From: an uncultured Chlorobiaceae bacterium
GTDB taxonomy: Bacteria; Bacteroidota; Chlorobiia; Chlorobiales; Chlorobiaceae
Length of the DNA stretch: 64,000 nucleotides
Assembly: GCA_903839405.1 (NCBI GenBank)
Contig: CAIMCD010000027.1
Location: 1 to 64,000 of the forward strand
Direction: 5' to 3'
In this document: one piece after another, positions 16,372 through 27,258 of the stretch
Position numbering within the stretch: the stretch's first letter is position 1
Layout of the letters: each line of letters opens with the position of its first letter
The notes under the pieces: generated by a model
Told to the model about the DNA's origin: nothing
The model's database searches: none
What the model saw: the letters and a program-made list of their open reading frames with translations, nothing else
Translations under genes and position numbers: made by a program

Positions 16372-17571
16372 TTACAGTTTGAGTTCCCGGATGATGGTCT
16401 CCATGTCTTTGTCGCCACGGCCTGAAAGATTGACGATCAGAATCTTTTCCCTCTCCATATCAGGAGCGGTTGCAATGGCGTAGTGGATGGCATGGGCCGA
16501 TTCGAGGGCGCAGATAATGCCTTCGGTTTCGGCAAGCAGTTTCAGGGCCGAGAGTGCTTCGGTGTCGGTGGCAGAGGTGTAGGTAACGAGGCCGAGCTTT
16601 TGCAGATAGCAGTGTTCCGGCCCTACACCGGGATAATCCAGACCGGCCGAGATGGAGTGAGCCTCCTCAACCTGGCCGTCTTCATTTTGCAACAGTTTGG
16701 TCAGGGCTCCGTGCAGCACGCCGGGCGTGCCTTTGGTGAGGGAGGCGGCGTGACGTCCATCAAGCCCTTCGCCCGCCGCTTCCACGCCAACAAGGCGAAC
16801 CTCTGCGGCATCCTGCAAAAATTCGTAAAACATGCCGACCGCGTTGCTTCCACCTCCCACACATGCGGTGATCACGTCCGGCAAGCGGCCGGCCTGCTCA
16901 ATAATCTGCGAACGGGTTTCACGGCCAATGATTGCCTGAAAATCGCGCACCATCATCGGATAGGGGTGCATCCCCACCACGGAACCGATAATGTAAAAGG
17001 TCTCTTCCGGATTATTCATCCAGTCGCGAATCGCCTCACTCGTGGCATCCTTCAGGGTTTTTGAGCCGCTGCTGACCGGGCGAACCTCTGCGCCGAGCAG
17101 CTTCATGCGCGCAACGTTCGGTGCCTGGCGCCGGATATCCTCCTCGCCCATATAGACAATACACTCAAGGTCAAAGAGGGCGCAGACGGTTGCGGTGGCT
17201 ACGCCGTGCTGGCCGGCGCCAGTTTCAGCAATTACCCGTTTTTTGCCCATCCGGCGGGCAAGCAGAACCTGGCCGAGGGCGTTGTTGATTTTATGCGCTC
17301 CAGTGTGGCAGAGATCTTCCCGTTTCAGGTAGATCTGTGCTCCCCCAAGCGTCTTGCTGAGCCGTTCAGCATGGTAGAGCGGCGTCGGGCGGCCGACATA
17401 ATCCTTCAAAAGATGGTGCAGTTCGGTGTGAAATGCCGGGTCATTTTTTGCCTTCAGGTACTCCGACTCAAGATCGGCGGCATTTTTGATAAGGGTTTCA
17501 GGGATGAATTTGCCGCCGAAACAGCCAAAATGTCCGGTAGTATCGGGTGCGGAGTAAGCAAACGTCGACAT
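16372..17571 (-). CDS. trpB: Tryptophan synthase beta chain
   Basis: This enzyme condenses indole with L-serine to give L-tryptophan as the beta subunit of the alpha2beta2 complex. The 399-aa length is typical. Visible motifs: [31 protein letters not shown] with the PLP-binding lysine, [18 protein letters not shown], and the phosphate-cradle [15 protein letters not shown]. It starts with ATG at 17571. The gene is not next to trpA, which lies at 31.8 kb, so the subunits are expressed from separate loci. It is divergent from the lptD-like gene with a 156-base shared upstream region. Confidence 0.97.
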   Translation of the reverse strand: MSTFAYSAPDTTGHFGCFGGKFIPETLIKNAADLESEYLKAKNDPAFHTELHHLLKDYVGRPTPLYHAERLSKTLGGAQIYLKREDLCHTGAHKINNALGQVLLARRMGKKRVIAETGAGQHGVATATVCALFDLECIVYMGEEDIRRQAPNVARMKLLGAEVRPVSSGSKTLKDATSEAIRDWMNNPEETFYIIGSVVGMHPYPMMVRDFQAIIGRETRSQIIEQAGRLPDVITACVGGGSNAVGMFYEFLQDAAEVRLVGVEAAGEGLDGRHAASLTKGTPGVLHGALTKLLQNEDGQVEEAHSISAGLDYPGVGPEHCYLQKLGLVTYTSATDTEALSALKLLAETEGIICALESAHAIHYAIATAPDMEREKILIVNLSGRGDKDMETIIRELKL

Positions 17572-17727
17572 GAAATAACAAAAAGTTTAAATGGGTGGTT
17601 ACCGGGAGAGTGCACCCTGGCCAGCAAAAGCGGCCCTGAGGGAAAAACAGCAATCACGGCATGAATAAAATAATATATTTAAACTTTTATCAGCGAAGAT
17701 CACAATAGTGAAGCCGGGCAATTCAGC

Positions 17728-20361
17728 GTGACGTTTATCAAAAGAGCATCTTCAAGAGTAACTATTTTCTGCCTTCTCATTTTCGTTGCACTCCTTTGTT
17801 TTTCCGGAGCAGTGCATGCGGCTGAAAAAGTGGAAGAGTCAAGACCACAGCGCTCTCAAGAACGAGTGACCACGCTTGATGCTCCGGCAGAAAAGGGAGG
17901 GTTGAAAAGCATTGTCGTTTTTGCGGCAAAGGATTCGGTACTCTACAACCTTGACCGGCACACCATGGTGCTTTGGGGGAAGGCAAGTGTGCTGCATGAA
18001 GGTGCCACCGTCAAGGCTCCGGAAATTGTGATTGATCTCGACACCTCGCTGCTCCATGCCTTTGGTCGCGCGGACTCCTTGAAAAAGCTTGTTGAACCGG
18101 CCGTCTATACCGATCGGCAGGGAGGGTTCAATGCGGAATCAATGACCTACAGTTTCAAGAGCGGCAGGGCCGAGACCAGCCATGTTTCCTCGCTCTCCAA
18201 AGAGATGATTTTCAGCGGTGAGCATGTCACCAGGCTTGAAAATACCGAGCTGAAGATCAGTGACGGCACCTTTACCACCTGTGACGACCCGAATCCTCAC
18301 TACTGGTTCTCCTCCTCCCATATGACCATCATTCCCGATAACCGGGTCATAGCCCAACCCTTTGTGATGTATCTCAGGCCGGAAATTTTATCTCACCGCC
18401 TTCCTGCCTTTCCGCTGCTCGCCTTGCCCTATATGACTTTTCCGATCAAGGAAGGGCGCTCGTCCGGTTTTCTTACACCCCATTTCGGTAGTGACGAGCG
18501 TGGTTTCTTTTTGTCGAATCTCGGCTATTTCTGGGCTATAAGCGACTATATGGATCTGCGGCTTGAAGGCGATATTGCGCTGAAGGGGAGCTGGCGTCTT
18601 GGTGAACGGTTCCGTTATACGAAAAACAATGTTTACAGCGGCGAACTCTCGGGGGAGTATAAAAAGTATCCGCTCTATACGGACTGGAATATGAAAATGC
18701 TTCACAGCCAGTATTTTGATCCGTTTACGCGCCTTGACATCAATTTTCAGTTCCTTGGCGGTGACCGCTATTACGATCTGAATGCCATGAATACCGAAAC
18801 CATTGTGACTGAACAATCCAATGCCTATGCGGCTCTGGCAAGAACCTTCAACGATGATCAAAGTATTGCCGCCCTTGTCTACACCCGTGCGGATGACTTG
18901 CGCAATCACAATGCCACCCAGAGTGCCGGACTGTCGTTTTATCAGAACCGGGCCTATCCTTTTGGTCTTCCTGGGGAGTATGACGACTGGAGATCGGCTC
19001 TTTCACTGACCTCCTCCGCCTCTTTTTCCGGGATATCTACAACAGCGGCGGCGACCACCACTTCCGGCTACCAGACAAATGCCAATCTGGAGCTGGGCTA
19101 CTATCGGGAGTTTTCTGATGGCAACAAGGCGCTCTTTACCCAGGGCTTCAGTGTGCAGGGTCATCAACCGGTTGCAGGAGTGACCAATGATCCCTACAAC
19201 GGTATGCGCTTGGTGCTTCCTTTACGGATGCAATCAACCCTCTTCCATCACTTCACCATCAATCCAAGTCTGACCTATACCCACTCTTTGGTGACGCCAG
19301 GCGATGAGAAGGGATTTTCGACCACCGTCTTTGCGGTTGATGCATCTACCAGGCTCTATGGTACCCTTGAAACCGGCTTTCTTGAGCGTTTACTTGGGCT
19401 CAAGGCGCTGCGCCATACCGTTATTCCCACCATCACCTATGCCTGGAATCCCCCCTTTTCCGGCACGGGTTATAGTGATTATTCTACGCTCTATGACTGG
19501 ACCTATCCGCGCATTTATAAGCAGTTTGAAAACACCATCTATACCGGTGTGCCCGAGGGGCAGAAGACGCTGGGTCTGACGCTGAAAAATCTCTTTCACG
19601 GTAAATTCCGGAGCCTCTCCTCTCCCGAAGAGGGGGACTCTACCGGAGGCGACAAACGCGTGCAACTGCTCTCGCTCACCCTCCGGACGGCTTACAATTT
19701 TGCGGCTGACTCCCTCCGGCTTGCACCCCTTACCGTGACAGCCGGAAGCAGCGCCCTCTCGCCGGACTTGCTCTTCAGTGCCGGCGCCATGTACGATTTT
19801 TACAGTTATGACCCACTGAGCGGTGTGAGGGTTAATCGTTTCAACAGCGAGGATGGTCACGGGGTTGTACGCTTTATCCGGGGCTTTCTGAATATGACCC
19901 AGAGTTTTCAGGGGAGCAGGGAGGGGGGCTCTTCGCCAAGACCCACGCTCTCAGGGCCGGAGGATCCCGAGCTGGCTCTTTTTCGTGAGCGTTTCAATAC
20001 CCGCGATCTCAGTTCGGTCGATTACAGCCTTCCCTGGCAGCTCCGGCTCTCGCTCTATCTGCAAACCGACCGAACTAATCCTCTGATTGCACCGCAAACA
20101 ACCGCCATGCTCAGTACGGTCGCAAAGGTAGCACTCTCGAAAAACTGGCAGGCCGAGGTGAATACCGGTTATGATCTGCAAACCAGGGAGGTGGTTTTTC
20201 CGATGCTGCAGCTTTTTCGTGATCTTCATTGCTGGCAGATGGGCTTTCAGTGGGTGCCTTCGGGCCCGTTCAAAAGCTACTCCTTCCAGATTGGCCTGAA
20301 AGCTCCCCAACTGAGTGATTTCCGCTTTAAGACGGGCGGAGGTGCTACCGGATGGAATTAA
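17728..20361 (+). CDS. lptD: LptD-like outer-membrane LPS-assembly protein
   Basis: A signal peptide (VTIFCLLIFVALLCFSG...VHA) is followed by an OstA/LptA-like beta-jellyroll part (NLDRHTMVLWGKASVLHEGATVKAPE), and then a long C-terminal region of alternating aromatic beta strands typical of an outer-membrane barrel (FPIKEGRSSGFLTPHFGSD, FFLSNLGYFWAISDYMDL). The 877-aa size suits LptD, which inserts lipopolysaccharide into the outer leaflet. Paired disulfide cysteines of E. coli LptD are not evident; only scattered Cys occur. The start is GTG at 17728. It is divergent from trpB and convergent with the hydrolase gene. Confidence 0.85.
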   Translation: MTFIKRASSRVTIFCLLIFVALLCFSGAVHAAEKVEESRPQRSQERVTTLDAPAEKGGLKSIVVFAAKDSVLYNLDRHTMVLWGKASVLHEGATVKAPEIVIDLDTSLLHAFGRADSLKKLVEPAVYTDRQGGFNAESMTYSFKSGRAETSHVSSLSKEMIFSGEHVTRLENTELKISDGTFTTCDDPNPHYWFSSSHMTIIPDNRVIAQPFVMYLRPEILSHRLPAFPLLALPYMTFPIKEGRSSGFLTPHFGSDERGFFLSNLGYFWAISDYMDLRLEGDIALKGSWRLGERFRYTKNNVYSGELSGEYKKYPLYTDWNMKMLHSQYFDPFTRLDINFQFLGGDRYYDLNAMNTETIVTEQSNAYAALARTFNDDQSIAALVYTRADDLRNHNATQSAGLSFYQNRAYPFGLPGEYDDWRSALSLTSSASFSGISTTAAATTTSGYQTNANLELGYYREFSDGNKALFTQGFSVQGHQPVAGVTNDPYNGMRLVLPLRMQSTLFHHFTINPSLTYTHSLVTPGDEKGFSTTVFAVDASTRLYGTLETGFLERLLGLKALRHTVIPTITYAWNPPFSGTGYSDYSTLYDWTYPRIYKQFENTIYTGVPEGQKTLGLTLKNLFHGKFRSLSSPEEGDSTGGDKRVQLLSLTLRTAYNFAADSLRLAPLTVTAGSSALSPDLLFSAGAMYDFYSYDPLSGVRVNRFNSEDGHGVVRFIRGFLNMTQSFQGSREGGSSPRPTLSGPEDPELALFRERFNTRDLSSVDYSLPWQLRLSLYLQTDRTNPLIAPQTTAMLSTVAKVALSKNWQAEVNTGYDLQTREVVFPMLQLFRDLHCWQMGFQWVPSGPFKSYSFQIGLKAPQLSDFRFKTGGGATGWN

Positions 20362-20380
20362 TGATCATTCCCGGACCGGT

Positions 20381-21253
20381 TTACTCAATGGAATCAAGAA
20401 TTTGCGCGAGGCGCTGGTTGAAGGCCTCGTGGGCGTCGTGATGGATGCAGTGCGCGGCTTTCGGCACAATAAAGGCTCCGGCCTGCGGCAGAAGCTGCTG
20501 AAATTCCGGGATGATTTTATGTGGCGGCAAGGCACTGTCTTCCGCTCCCCAGACCAGAAAGGCCGGTCCCTGGTAGTTGCAGGGTTTCGGGAGGTGATCG
20601 AGCCGGAAGTCGAGCGGTCGGCGTGAGGGTGAGAGGTAAGAGTTTTGGGCGCCCTTGTCCTGCAGTGGAAGGCTGAATTGATTGATGAGTTTTTCATCAA
20701 CCTTCTTCTGGTTGAAGTAGGTCGGCATGAGGCTCTGGCTGACACCCATCGGGTTTGCAAAGGCTGAAAACAGCACGTCACCGATGAGGGGTGAGCCTAC
20801 CAGTCCGAAAAACACACTGGTCATGCCATCCATGGTATCGCCAAAAAGGCCGGAAGGGTTTGCCAAGACAAGCGCCTTGACCTGATGGGGCTTGTAGTGT
20901 GCAAAATAGATTGCGCTTGCCGCGCCCATGGAGTGGCCGACAAGGATGACGGAATCAATTTTTTTCAGAGAGAGAAAGGCTTCAATCTGTGAGGCAAAGA
21001 GTTCCAGACTGTAGCGTACATTGGGTTTTTGTGATTGTCCAAAGCCGATCAGATCCATGGCATAAATTTTATGCCGGTCGGCAAATGCCGGGATGTTGAG
21101 GTTCCAGTGCTCAAGCATTGCGCCGTAACCATGCAAAAAGAGAATCGGCGCACGGCCCGCAACATCTTTTCCGAACTCCTGGTAGCGGATTTTTGCTTCG
21201 TGTTCAGGGGAGAATTGCCAGATAAAATATTGATCGGTTCCGGTACGGCTCAT
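20381..21253 (-). CDS. Alpha/beta hydrolase
   Basis: This 290-residue single-domain alpha/beta-hydrolase-fold enzyme has the oxyanion-hole region [17 protein letters not shown], the nucleophile elbow VGHSMGAAS (catalytic Ser), the acid strand [12 protein letters not shown] and the C-terminal His in [10 protein letters not shown]. All three catalytic residues are present. The substrate cannot be told; esters of lipids or pigment side groups are possible. It is convergent with lptD and divergent from the Rrf2 regulator. Confidence 0.88.
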   Translation of the reverse strand: MSRTGTDQYFIWQFSPEHEAKIRYQEFGKDVAGRAPILFLHGYGAMLEHWNLNIPAFADRHKIYAMDLIGFGQSQKPNVRYSLELFASQIEAFLSLKKIDSVILVGHSMGAASAIYFAHYKPHQVKALVLANPSGLFGDTMDGMTSVFFGLVGSPLIGDVLFSAFANPMGVSQSLMPTYFNQKKVDEKLINQFSLPLQDKGAQNSYLSPSRRPLDFRLDHLPKPCNYQGPAFLVWGAEDSALPPHKIIPEFQQLLPQAGAFIVPKAAHCIHHDAHEAFNQRLAQILDSIE

Positions 21254-21394
21254 GATTGTACTCTCTGTGTAATTTCCAAAGGAGGGAAAAACGGTATTAC
21301 TTTAAATTGAGGATTGAAATATAGCAAAAAATATATTGGTTAATGTTCCGAGAGGGTTAAATTTGAAACTGTTTCAACCGAATATGAATGCAAT

Positions 21395-21808
21395 ATGCTG
21401 CAGGTTTCAAGAAAATTTGAATATGGACTTCACGCAATAACCTATCTGGCCACAAAGGGGCTCGACCGCGTTGTTACGGTCAAGGAGATGGCTGAAGATA
21501 TTGGTTTTTCACAGGAGTTTCTTTCAAAGGCGATGCAGAGTCTCAAACGGGCCGGTATCGCAAATTCGGTTCAAGGTGTAAAAGGGGGCTACACGCTTGG
21601 CAAGCCGGTTGAGGAGATCACGGTTGCCGATATTGCCCTTGCCATTGAAGGAGAGCCGCACCTGGTGCGGTGTGGCCATCAGCCGGGCAGTTGTGAAATT
21701 ATTGCATCCTGCCACCACAGGGGTTACATGCAGACGCTTCAGCATAAAATTCAGGAGCTTCTTGAGGCTACCACCATTCACTCGCTCCTGCAGCAGATCG
21801 CCCGGTGA
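21395..21808 (+). CDS. Rrf2-family transcriptional regulator with Fe-S cysteines
   Basis: This 137-residue winged-helix regulator has KFEYGLHAITYLA, the recognition region FSQEFLSKAMQSLKRAGI, and the wing VKGGYTLGKP. Three cysteines in RCGHQPGSCEIIASC match the Rrf2/IscR pattern for an Fe-S cluster, suggesting control by iron-sulfur or redox status. The start at 21395 has no clear ribosome-binding site. It sits alone between the hydrolase and uvrA, and the targets are unknown. A long hairpin follows the stop. Confidence 0.9.
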   Translation: MLQVSRKFEYGLHAITYLATKGLDRVVTVKEMAEDIGFSQEFLSKAMQSLKRAGIANSVQGVKGGYTLGKPVEEITVADIALAIEGEPHLVRCGHQPGSCEIIASCHHRGYMQTLQHKIQELLEATTIHSLLQQIAR

Positions 21809-21832
21809 ATCTCTCTTTTTTATTTCTTCCTT

Positions 21833-21869
21833 GGCAAGTGCCGTTTTTTAAAAAAAGCGGCCACTTGCC
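21833..21869 (+). terminator. Long hairpin after the Rrf2 gene
   Basis: GGCAAGTG-CCG-TTTTTT pairs with AAAAAA-GCGG(C)-CACTTGCC, a nearly perfect stem of 17-18 bp with a T/A-rich top. It lacks a trailing T-tract, so it may be a weak terminator or an mRNA 3'-end stabiliser. Confidence 0.5.
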
Positions 21870-21903
21870 GGATGCTTACTCTTCAAGATTACTCAATTGA
21901 ACC

Positions 21904-24750
21904 ATGACCACTCACAGGCTCAGCCATTCAGTACAAACTGAAACGACTCTGCCGGATATTCTCCTCAAAGGCATCAATACCCATAATCTTCAGAATATTA
22001 CGGTTCGCATTCCCCGTAACCGTTTTGTGGTTCTGACGGGTGTCAGCGGATCGGGCAAATCAACCCTTGCCTTCGATACGCTCTATGCCGAGGGTCATCG
22101 CCGGTATGTAGAGTCGCTCTCCTCCTATGTACGGCAGTTTCTTGAGCGTATGCCGCGGCCGGATATTGAGAGTGTTGAAGGGATCGCGCCGGCCATTGCC
22201 ATTGAGCAGAAACCGATTCCAAAAAACCCCCGTTCCACGGTCGGCACGGTGTCGGAAATCTACGATTATCTGCGCCTGCTCTATGCCCGGATCGGCAAAA
22301 TCTACTCGCGCGACACCAACGAACTTGTTCTGAAGCATACGCCGGATGATGTAAGCCTGCAGGCCGGTTTTTTTGAAGAGGGTACAAAATTTTATGCAGG
22401 ATTTTTCTTTCCGGCTCATCAGGACTCGGGCCATCACGCCTGCCCGGTAGAGGATGAGATAGCGAGTCTGCTCAAAAAGGGATTTTTCAGGGTTGTTGCG
22501 GGTGAGGAGATTCTTGATCTTAATGATGAGCGGGTCTGCAAGCGGCTGGTTGAGATGCCGCCAGCGGAACGCTCCTCTCTTCTGGTGCTGGTCGACCGGT
22601 TTGTGGCCAAGCAGGACGAGAAGGTGTTCAGCCGGGTAGCCCAGGCGGCCGAGAGCTGTTTCATTGAGTCGGGCGGCTATGCGGTGCTGAAGGTTGTAGG
22701 CGGAAAAACCTACCGTTTCAGCGACCGGCTTGAGCTGAACGGCATTGAGTATCAGGAGCCCTCGCCTCAGCTTTTTGCCTTCAACTCGCCGATCGGCGCC
22801 TGCACAACCTGCCAGGGGTTTGGCCGTATTGTCGGTATTGATGAGGATGCCGTTGTGCCCGACAAGTCGCTGACGCTTGAAGAGGGTGCCATTGCCTGCT
22901 GGAACTCTGAAAAGTACCGCTGGAACCTCCGCCAACTGCTTTCCGTTGCTCCCTCCCTTGGTATACCGGTTGATGTGCCGTATGAAAAACTCTCCCATGC
23001 CCACAAGGAGCTGCTCTGGAAAGGGCTTGGGGATGAACGCTTTACGGGCATCCGGCCTTTTTTTGCGGAGATAGAGAAGGATGCCGGTTACAAGATGCAC
23101 TACCGGGTCTTTTTAAGCCGCTACCGCGGTTATGCGACCTGTCCGGATTGCGATGGGAGCCGGCTCAACCCGGATGCCCGGCTGATCAGGGTTTCGGGCC
23201 GTGATATCGGAGAGGTAACGCGGATGAATATTGCGGATGCAAGTGAGTTTTTCCGGAACCTTGAGATCTCTCCCTTTGACCGCAAGGTGGCCGAAGCGGT
23301 GCTGCATGAGATCATCAAGCGCCTTGGTTATCTACTCGACGTGGGACTCACCTACCTGACGCTTGACCGCCTGACCCATACTTTGAGCGGTGGCGAGTTT
23401 CAGCGCATCAACCTCTCCACCTCCCTTGGATCCCCGCTGGTCGGGGCAATCTATATTTTGGATGAACCAAGTATTGGTCTGCACCAGAGCGACTCGGCGC
23501 GTCTGATTACGCTGCTCCGCCGTTTGCGCGATCTGGGCAATACGGTTGTTGTGGTCGAGCATGACCGTGAAATTATCGAGGCGGCCGATGAGGTGATTGA
23601 CCTTGGTCCCTTTGCCGGGCGTCTTGGAGGCACCGTAACCTTTCACGGTTCGGTCGCGGAGATGAAGAGTTCCGGCACCTCCCTGACGGCCGATTACCTG
23701 ACCGGCCGCAAAGAGATTCCGGTGCCAAAAATTCGCCGAACGCCGGATTTCACCTCATGCATCGAGATCACCGGTGCCATGCAGAATAACCTGAAGAATA
23801 TTGATGTACGCTTTCCGCTCGGCATTTTAACCTGCGTGACCGGCGTGAGCGGGTCGGGCAAGTCCACCCTGGTCAACGAGATCCTGAACAAGGGGATTCT
23901 GAAGGAGAAGGAGGGGTTGAAGGAGACGGTCGGTACCCACCGTTCGCTGACCGGGAGCTGGCTGGTTGACCGGGTTGAGCATGTCGACCAGTCGCCCATC
24001 GGCAAGTCAAGCCGGAGTAACCCGGTCACCTACATGAAGATATTTGATGATATCCGAAACCTCTTTGCCCAGACCTCGGAGGCCAGGGCAAGGGGTTGGA
24101 AGGCCGGTTATTTCTCCTTCAACATTCCCGGTGGCCGTTGTGAAACCTGTGCCGGAGAGGGGAGTGTGCATATCGAAATGCAGTTCCTTGCCGACATTGA
24201 GGCGCTCTGTGAGGATTGCGGGGGGCTGCGCTACAAGCCGGACACCCTTGAGGTGAAGTACCATGGGCTCTCCATTTCGGAGGTGCTTGACTTGACGGTC
24301 GAGGAGGCTATCACCTTTTTCCGTAACGAGAAGGGAGTGACGCGGAAACTAATGGTGCTGGACGAGGTGGGGCTTGGCTATATCCGCCTGGGACAATCCT
24401 CAAGCACTCTTTCGGGCGGGGAGGCCCAGCGCCTGAAGCTCGCAAGCTTTATCGCACGGGCCGACCTGGAGCACACCCTTTTTATATTCGACGAGCCGAC
24501 AACCGGTCTCCATTTCGATGATATCAACAAGCTGATCAAGTGTTTTGAAAAACTGATCGAGCAGAAGAACACCCTGGTCATTATCGAACACAATCCCGAT
24601 ATCATCATGCAGGCCGATTGGGTTATCGACCTTGGCCCCGGTGCTGGAGAGAAGGGTGGCGCCATTGTGGCCGAAGGCACTCCCGAGGAGATTGCCCAGA
24701 GGGAGGACTCCCTGACGGGCCATTATCTCAAGCCCTATCTTGAACGCTGA
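21904..24750 (+). CDS. uvrA: Excinuclease ABC subunit A
   Basis: UvrA is the damage-recognition ATPase of nucleotide excision repair and loads UvrB. The 948-aa protein has two ABC modules: Walker A GVSGSGKSTLAF (~46) and GVSGSGKSTLVN (~650), ABC signatures TLSGGEFQRI and TLSGGEAQRL, and Walker B YILDEPSIGLHQ and FIFDEPTTGLHF. Zinc-binding CxxC pairs appear as CTTCQGFG, CPDCDGSRL, CETCAGEG and CEDCGGLRY. All signature elements are intact. It stands alone with a minus-strand gene converging on its 3' end. Confidence 0.98.
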   Translation: MTTHRLSHSVQTETTLPDILLKGINTHNLQNITVRIPRNRFVVLTGVSGSGKSTLAFDTLYAEGHRRYVESLSSYVRQFLERMPRPDIESVEGIAPAIAIEQKPIPKNPRSTVGTVSEIYDYLRLLYARIGKIYSRDTNELVLKHTPDDVSLQAGFFEEGTKFYAGFFFPAHQDSGHHACPVEDEIASLLKKGFFRVVAGEEILDLNDERVCKRLVEMPPAERSSLLVLVDRFVAKQDEKVFSRVAQAAESCFIESGGYAVLKVVGGKTYRFSDRLELNGIEYQEPSPQLFAFNSPIGACTTCQGFGRIVGIDEDAVVPDKSLTLEEGAIACWNSEKYRWNLRQLLSVAPSLGIPVDVPYEKLSHAHKELLWKGLGDERFTGIRPFFAEIEKDAGYKMHYRVFLSRYRGYATCPDCDGSRLNPDARLIRVSGRDIGEVTRMNIADASEFFRNLEISPFDRKVAEAVLHEIIKRLGYLLDVGLTYLTLDRLTHTLSGGEFQRINLSTSLGSPLVGAIYILDEPSIGLHQSDSARLITLLRRLRDLGNTVVVVEHDREIIEAADEVIDLGPFAGRLGGTVTFHGSVAEMKSSGTSLTADYLTGRKEIPVPKIRRTPDFTSCIEITGAMQNNLKNIDVRFPLGILTCVTGVSGSGKSTLVNEILNKGILKEKEGLKETVGTHRSLTGSWLVDRVEHVDQSPIGKSSRSNPVTYMKIFDDIRNLFAQTSEARARGWKAGYFSFNIPGGRCETCAGEGSVHIEMQFLADIEALCEDCGGLRYKPDTLEVKYHGLSISEVLDLTVEEAITFFRNEKGVTRKLMVLDEVGLGYIRLGQSSSTLSGGEAQRLKLASFIARADLEHTLFIFDEPTTGLHFDDINKLIKCFEKLIEQKNTLVIIEHNPDIIMQADWVIDLGPGAGEKGGAIVAEGTPEEIAQREDSLTGHYLKPYLER

Positions 24751-24762
24751 AGAGCACGCCCT

Positions 24763-25074
24763 TCAGTCGTTAAAACTTCTTACAGGATCATCTTCAAGCG
24801 CGCCGCCATGCAGCCGGATGTGGGGGAAGTGCCCCTCGGTGCGCTCAACCCAGACGTCACTGCCCTTGCTGAACTCGCTTTCGTTCGATGCAACCGAAAC
24901 ACGGTTCCGGGCAAGTGCTGTAATCTCTTCCAGCAACACCGCAAGCCGCCGGTCTTCGGAGGTGGCGGTGTCATCCTGCATTTTTGAGCGGATACTCTCC
25001 AGCTTTTCCATTGCAACCTTGCCGATGGTGCTGTAAAGTGCGTTATCTATTGATTCCCTGAATTTTTCCTGCAT
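24763..25074 (-). CDS. Hypothetical protein, 103 aa
   Basis: I do not recognise the family. The product is a small, charged, mainly alpha-helical protein (REDSIDNALYS-like opening, KLESIRSKMQDD, EDRRLAVLLEEITALARN) with a C-terminal beta-like part (DVWVERTEGHFPHIRLHGG). It has neither signal peptide nor membrane segment. The codon pattern and the clean placement between uvrA (13-base gap, convergent) and the groES promoter argue that it is real. The frame ends close to the uvrA stop with no room for a separate terminator. Confidence 0.7.
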   Translation of the reverse strand: MQEKFRESIDNALYSTIGKVAMEKLESIRSKMQDDTATSEDRRLAVLLEEITALARNRVSVASNESEFSKGSDVWVERTEGHFPHIRLHGGALEDDPVRSFND

Positions 25075-25165
25075 AATGGTTATTGGTCAGTAGAGAAGAT
25101 GGTCTCTTTATTGATTAAGAAACTGTTTGGAACCGAGCGTATTTTTTTTATTATTAACTCTTCTG

Positions 25166-25192
25166 TTAGCACTCTCACTCGTTGAGTGCTAA
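25166..25192. promoter_or_regulatory. CIRCE operator upstream of groESL
   Basis: TTAGCACTC-N9-GAGTGCTAA is the perfect consensus CIRCE element, the binding site of the HrcA heat-shock repressor. It lies 68 bases before the groES start codon, in the usual position. HrcA itself is not in the window. Confidence 0.97.
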
Positions 25193-25259
25193 CAAGATGA
25201 ACTCTTTATTTCACTCAATAGTATTGTACTATTAACTAAAACCCAAACAAGAGAAGACA

Positions 25260-25547
25260 ATGAACTTGAAACCCTTAGCTGATCGAGTTATTGTTAAGCC
25301 TGCACCGGCAGAGGAAAAAACCAAAGGTGGCCTTTTCATTCCTGATACCGGGAAAGAGAAACCACAGTATGGTGAAGTTGTTGCCGTCGGTGCTGGTAAA
25401 GTTGCTGATAACGGTCAACTGCTTGAAATCCAGGTTGCTGTTGGTCAGAAAGTGCTTTATGGCAAATATTCCGGTACTGAAATAAGCGTTGAAGGTGAGG
25501 ATTACCTCATCATGCGCGAGTCGGATATTTTCGCCATTCTTGCCTGA
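25260..25547 (+). CDS. groES: Co-chaperonin GroES
   Basis: The 95-residue 10-kDa chaperonin that caps GroEL. The opening [20 protein letters not shown], the mobile loop region [18 protein letters not shown], and [13 protein letters not shown]-type motif are diagnostic. It is preceded by CIRCE and followed after 44 bases by groEL with a GGAGG box, forming the standard heat-shock operon under HrcA control. Confidence 0.98.
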   Translation: MNLKPLADRVIVKPAPAEEKTKGGLFIPDTGKEKPQYGEVVAVGAGKVADNGQLLEIQVAVGQKVLYGKYSGTEISVEGEDYLIMRESDIFAILA

Positions 25548-25591
25548 ATAACTTAACATTTTAAAAAACCTTACTGGAGGAACGCTTTACA

Positions 25592-27235
25592 ATGACTGCT
25601 AAAGATATACTCTTTGAAACTGACGCCAGAGCCAAACTTAAAATAGGCGTCGATAAACTGGCTAACGCCGTTAAAGTTACCCTCGGACCTGCCGGGCGTA
25701 ACGTTTTGATCGACAAAAAATTCGGTGCTCCTACCTCAACCAAGGACGGCGTCACGGTTGCAAAAGAGATCGAACTTGCTGATCCTTTTGAGAACATGGG
25801 TGCCCAGATGGTTCGCGAAGTTGCTTCCAAGACCAGCGATGTTGCCGGTGACGGTACCACCACCGCTACGGTTCTTGCCCAGGCAATCTATCGTGAAGGT
25901 TTGAAGAACGTCACCGCCGGTGCACGTCCGATCGACCTCAAAAGAGGTATTGACCGCGCTGTAAAAGAGGTGGTTCAGGAGCTGAGAAACATCAGCCGCA
26001 ACATCTCCGGTAAAAAAGAGATCGCCCAGGTCGGAACCATTTCCGCCAACAACGATCCAGAGATCGGCGAACTGATTGCTGAAGCAATGGACAAGGTCGG
26101 CAAAGATGGTGTTATCACCGTCGAAGAGGCCAAAGGCATGGATACCGAGCTTAAGGTTGTTGAAGGTATGCAGTTTGACCGTGGCTACCTCTCTCCTTAC
26201 TTCGTGACCAATCCTGAGACCATGGATGCCGAACTCGAAGAGCCGCTGATTCTTATCTACGACAAGAAGATCAGCAACATGAAGGAATTGCTGCCGATTC
26301 TTGAAAAATCCGCACAGTCCGGCCGTCCTCTTCTTATTATTTCAGAAGATATCGAAGGTGAAGCTCTTGCAACGCTTGTGGTTAACAAACTTCGTGGTAC
26401 GCTGAGAGTTTGCGCCGTCAAAGCTCCGGGCTTCGGCGACCGCCGCAAGGCCATGCTTGAAGATATCGCCATTCTTACCGGCGGTACGGTTATCTCCGAA
26501 GAGAAAGGCTACAAGCTTGAAAACGCTACCATCACCTACCTCGGCCAGGCTGCCCGCGTTACCATCGACAAGGATAACACCACCATTGTTGAAGGTAAAG
26601 GCACTCCGGAAGAGATCAAGGCACGCATCAACGAAATCAAAGGCCAGATTGAAAAAACTACCTCTGATTACGACACTGAAAAGCTGCAGGAGCGTCTTGC
26701 AAAACTTTCAGGCGGCGTTGCCGTGCTCAACATTGGTGCTTCAACCGAAGTTGAGATGAAAGAGAAGAAAGCACGTGTTGAGGATGCGCTTCATGCAACC
26801 CGCGCTGCGGTTCAGGAAGGTATTGTTGTTGGTGGCGGCGTTGCCCTGATTCGTGCAATCAAGGGTCTTGATAATGCTGTTGCTGATAACGAAGACCAGA
26901 AAACCGGTATTGAAATCATCCGTCGTGCGCTTGAAGAGCCTCTTCGCCAGATTGTGGCAAACACCGGAACCTCTGACGGTGCCGTTGTGCTTGAGAAGGT
27001 CAAGGCTGGTACGGGCGATTTTGGTTTCAACGCCAGAACCGAACAGTACGAGGATCTTGTTGCTGCAGGCGTCGTTGACCCTACAAAGGTTACCAGAAGT
27101 GCTCTTGAGAATGCTGCATCGGTTGCAAGCATCCTTCTGACCACCGAAGCGGCAATTACCGACATCAAGGAAGACAAGCCAGACATGCCAGCAATGCCTC
27201 CGGGCGGCATGGGTGGAATGGGCGGCATGTATTAA
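25592..27235 (+). CDS. groEL: Chaperonin GroEL
   Basis: The 547-residue 60-kDa chaperonin subunit. The ATP site is visible in [17 protein letters not shown] and [14 protein letters not shown], the family signature in [17 protein letters not shown], and the C-terminal repeat tail is [13 protein letters not shown]. It is the second gene of the CIRCE-controlled operon, closed by a strong terminator. Nothing unusual. Confidence 0.99.
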   Translation: MTAKDILFETDARAKLKIGVDKLANAVKVTLGPAGRNVLIDKKFGAPTSTKDGVTVAKEIELADPFENMGAQMVREVASKTSDVAGDGTTTATVLAQAIYREGLKNVTAGARPIDLKRGIDRAVKEVVQELRNISRNISGKKEIAQVGTISANNDPEIGELIAEAMDKVGKDGVITVEEAKGMDTELKVVEGMQFDRGYLSPYFVTNPETMDAELEEPLILIYDKKISNMKELLPILEKSAQSGRPLLIISEDIEGEALATLVVNKLRGTLRVCAVKAPGFGDRRKAMLEDIAILTGGTVISEEKGYKLENATITYLGQAARVTIDKDNTTIVEGKGTPEEIKARINEIKGQIEKTTSDYDTEKLQERLAKLSGGVAVLNIGASTEVEMKEKKARVEDALHATRAAVQEGIVVGGGVALIRAIKGLDNAVADNEDQKTGIEIIRRALEEPLRQIVANTGTSDGAVVLEKVKAGTGDFGFNARTEQYEDLVAAGVVDPTKVTRSALENAASVASILLTTEAAITDIKEDKPDMPAMPPGGMGGMGGMY

Positions 27236-27258
27236 TTTCAGTGCCTCCAGATTCTTTA

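Noticed and set aside
21833-21869. Attenuator or riboswitch before uvrA
   Set aside because: The hairpin is better explained as the 3' end structure of the Rrf2 gene; no alternative fold near the uvrA start was seen.
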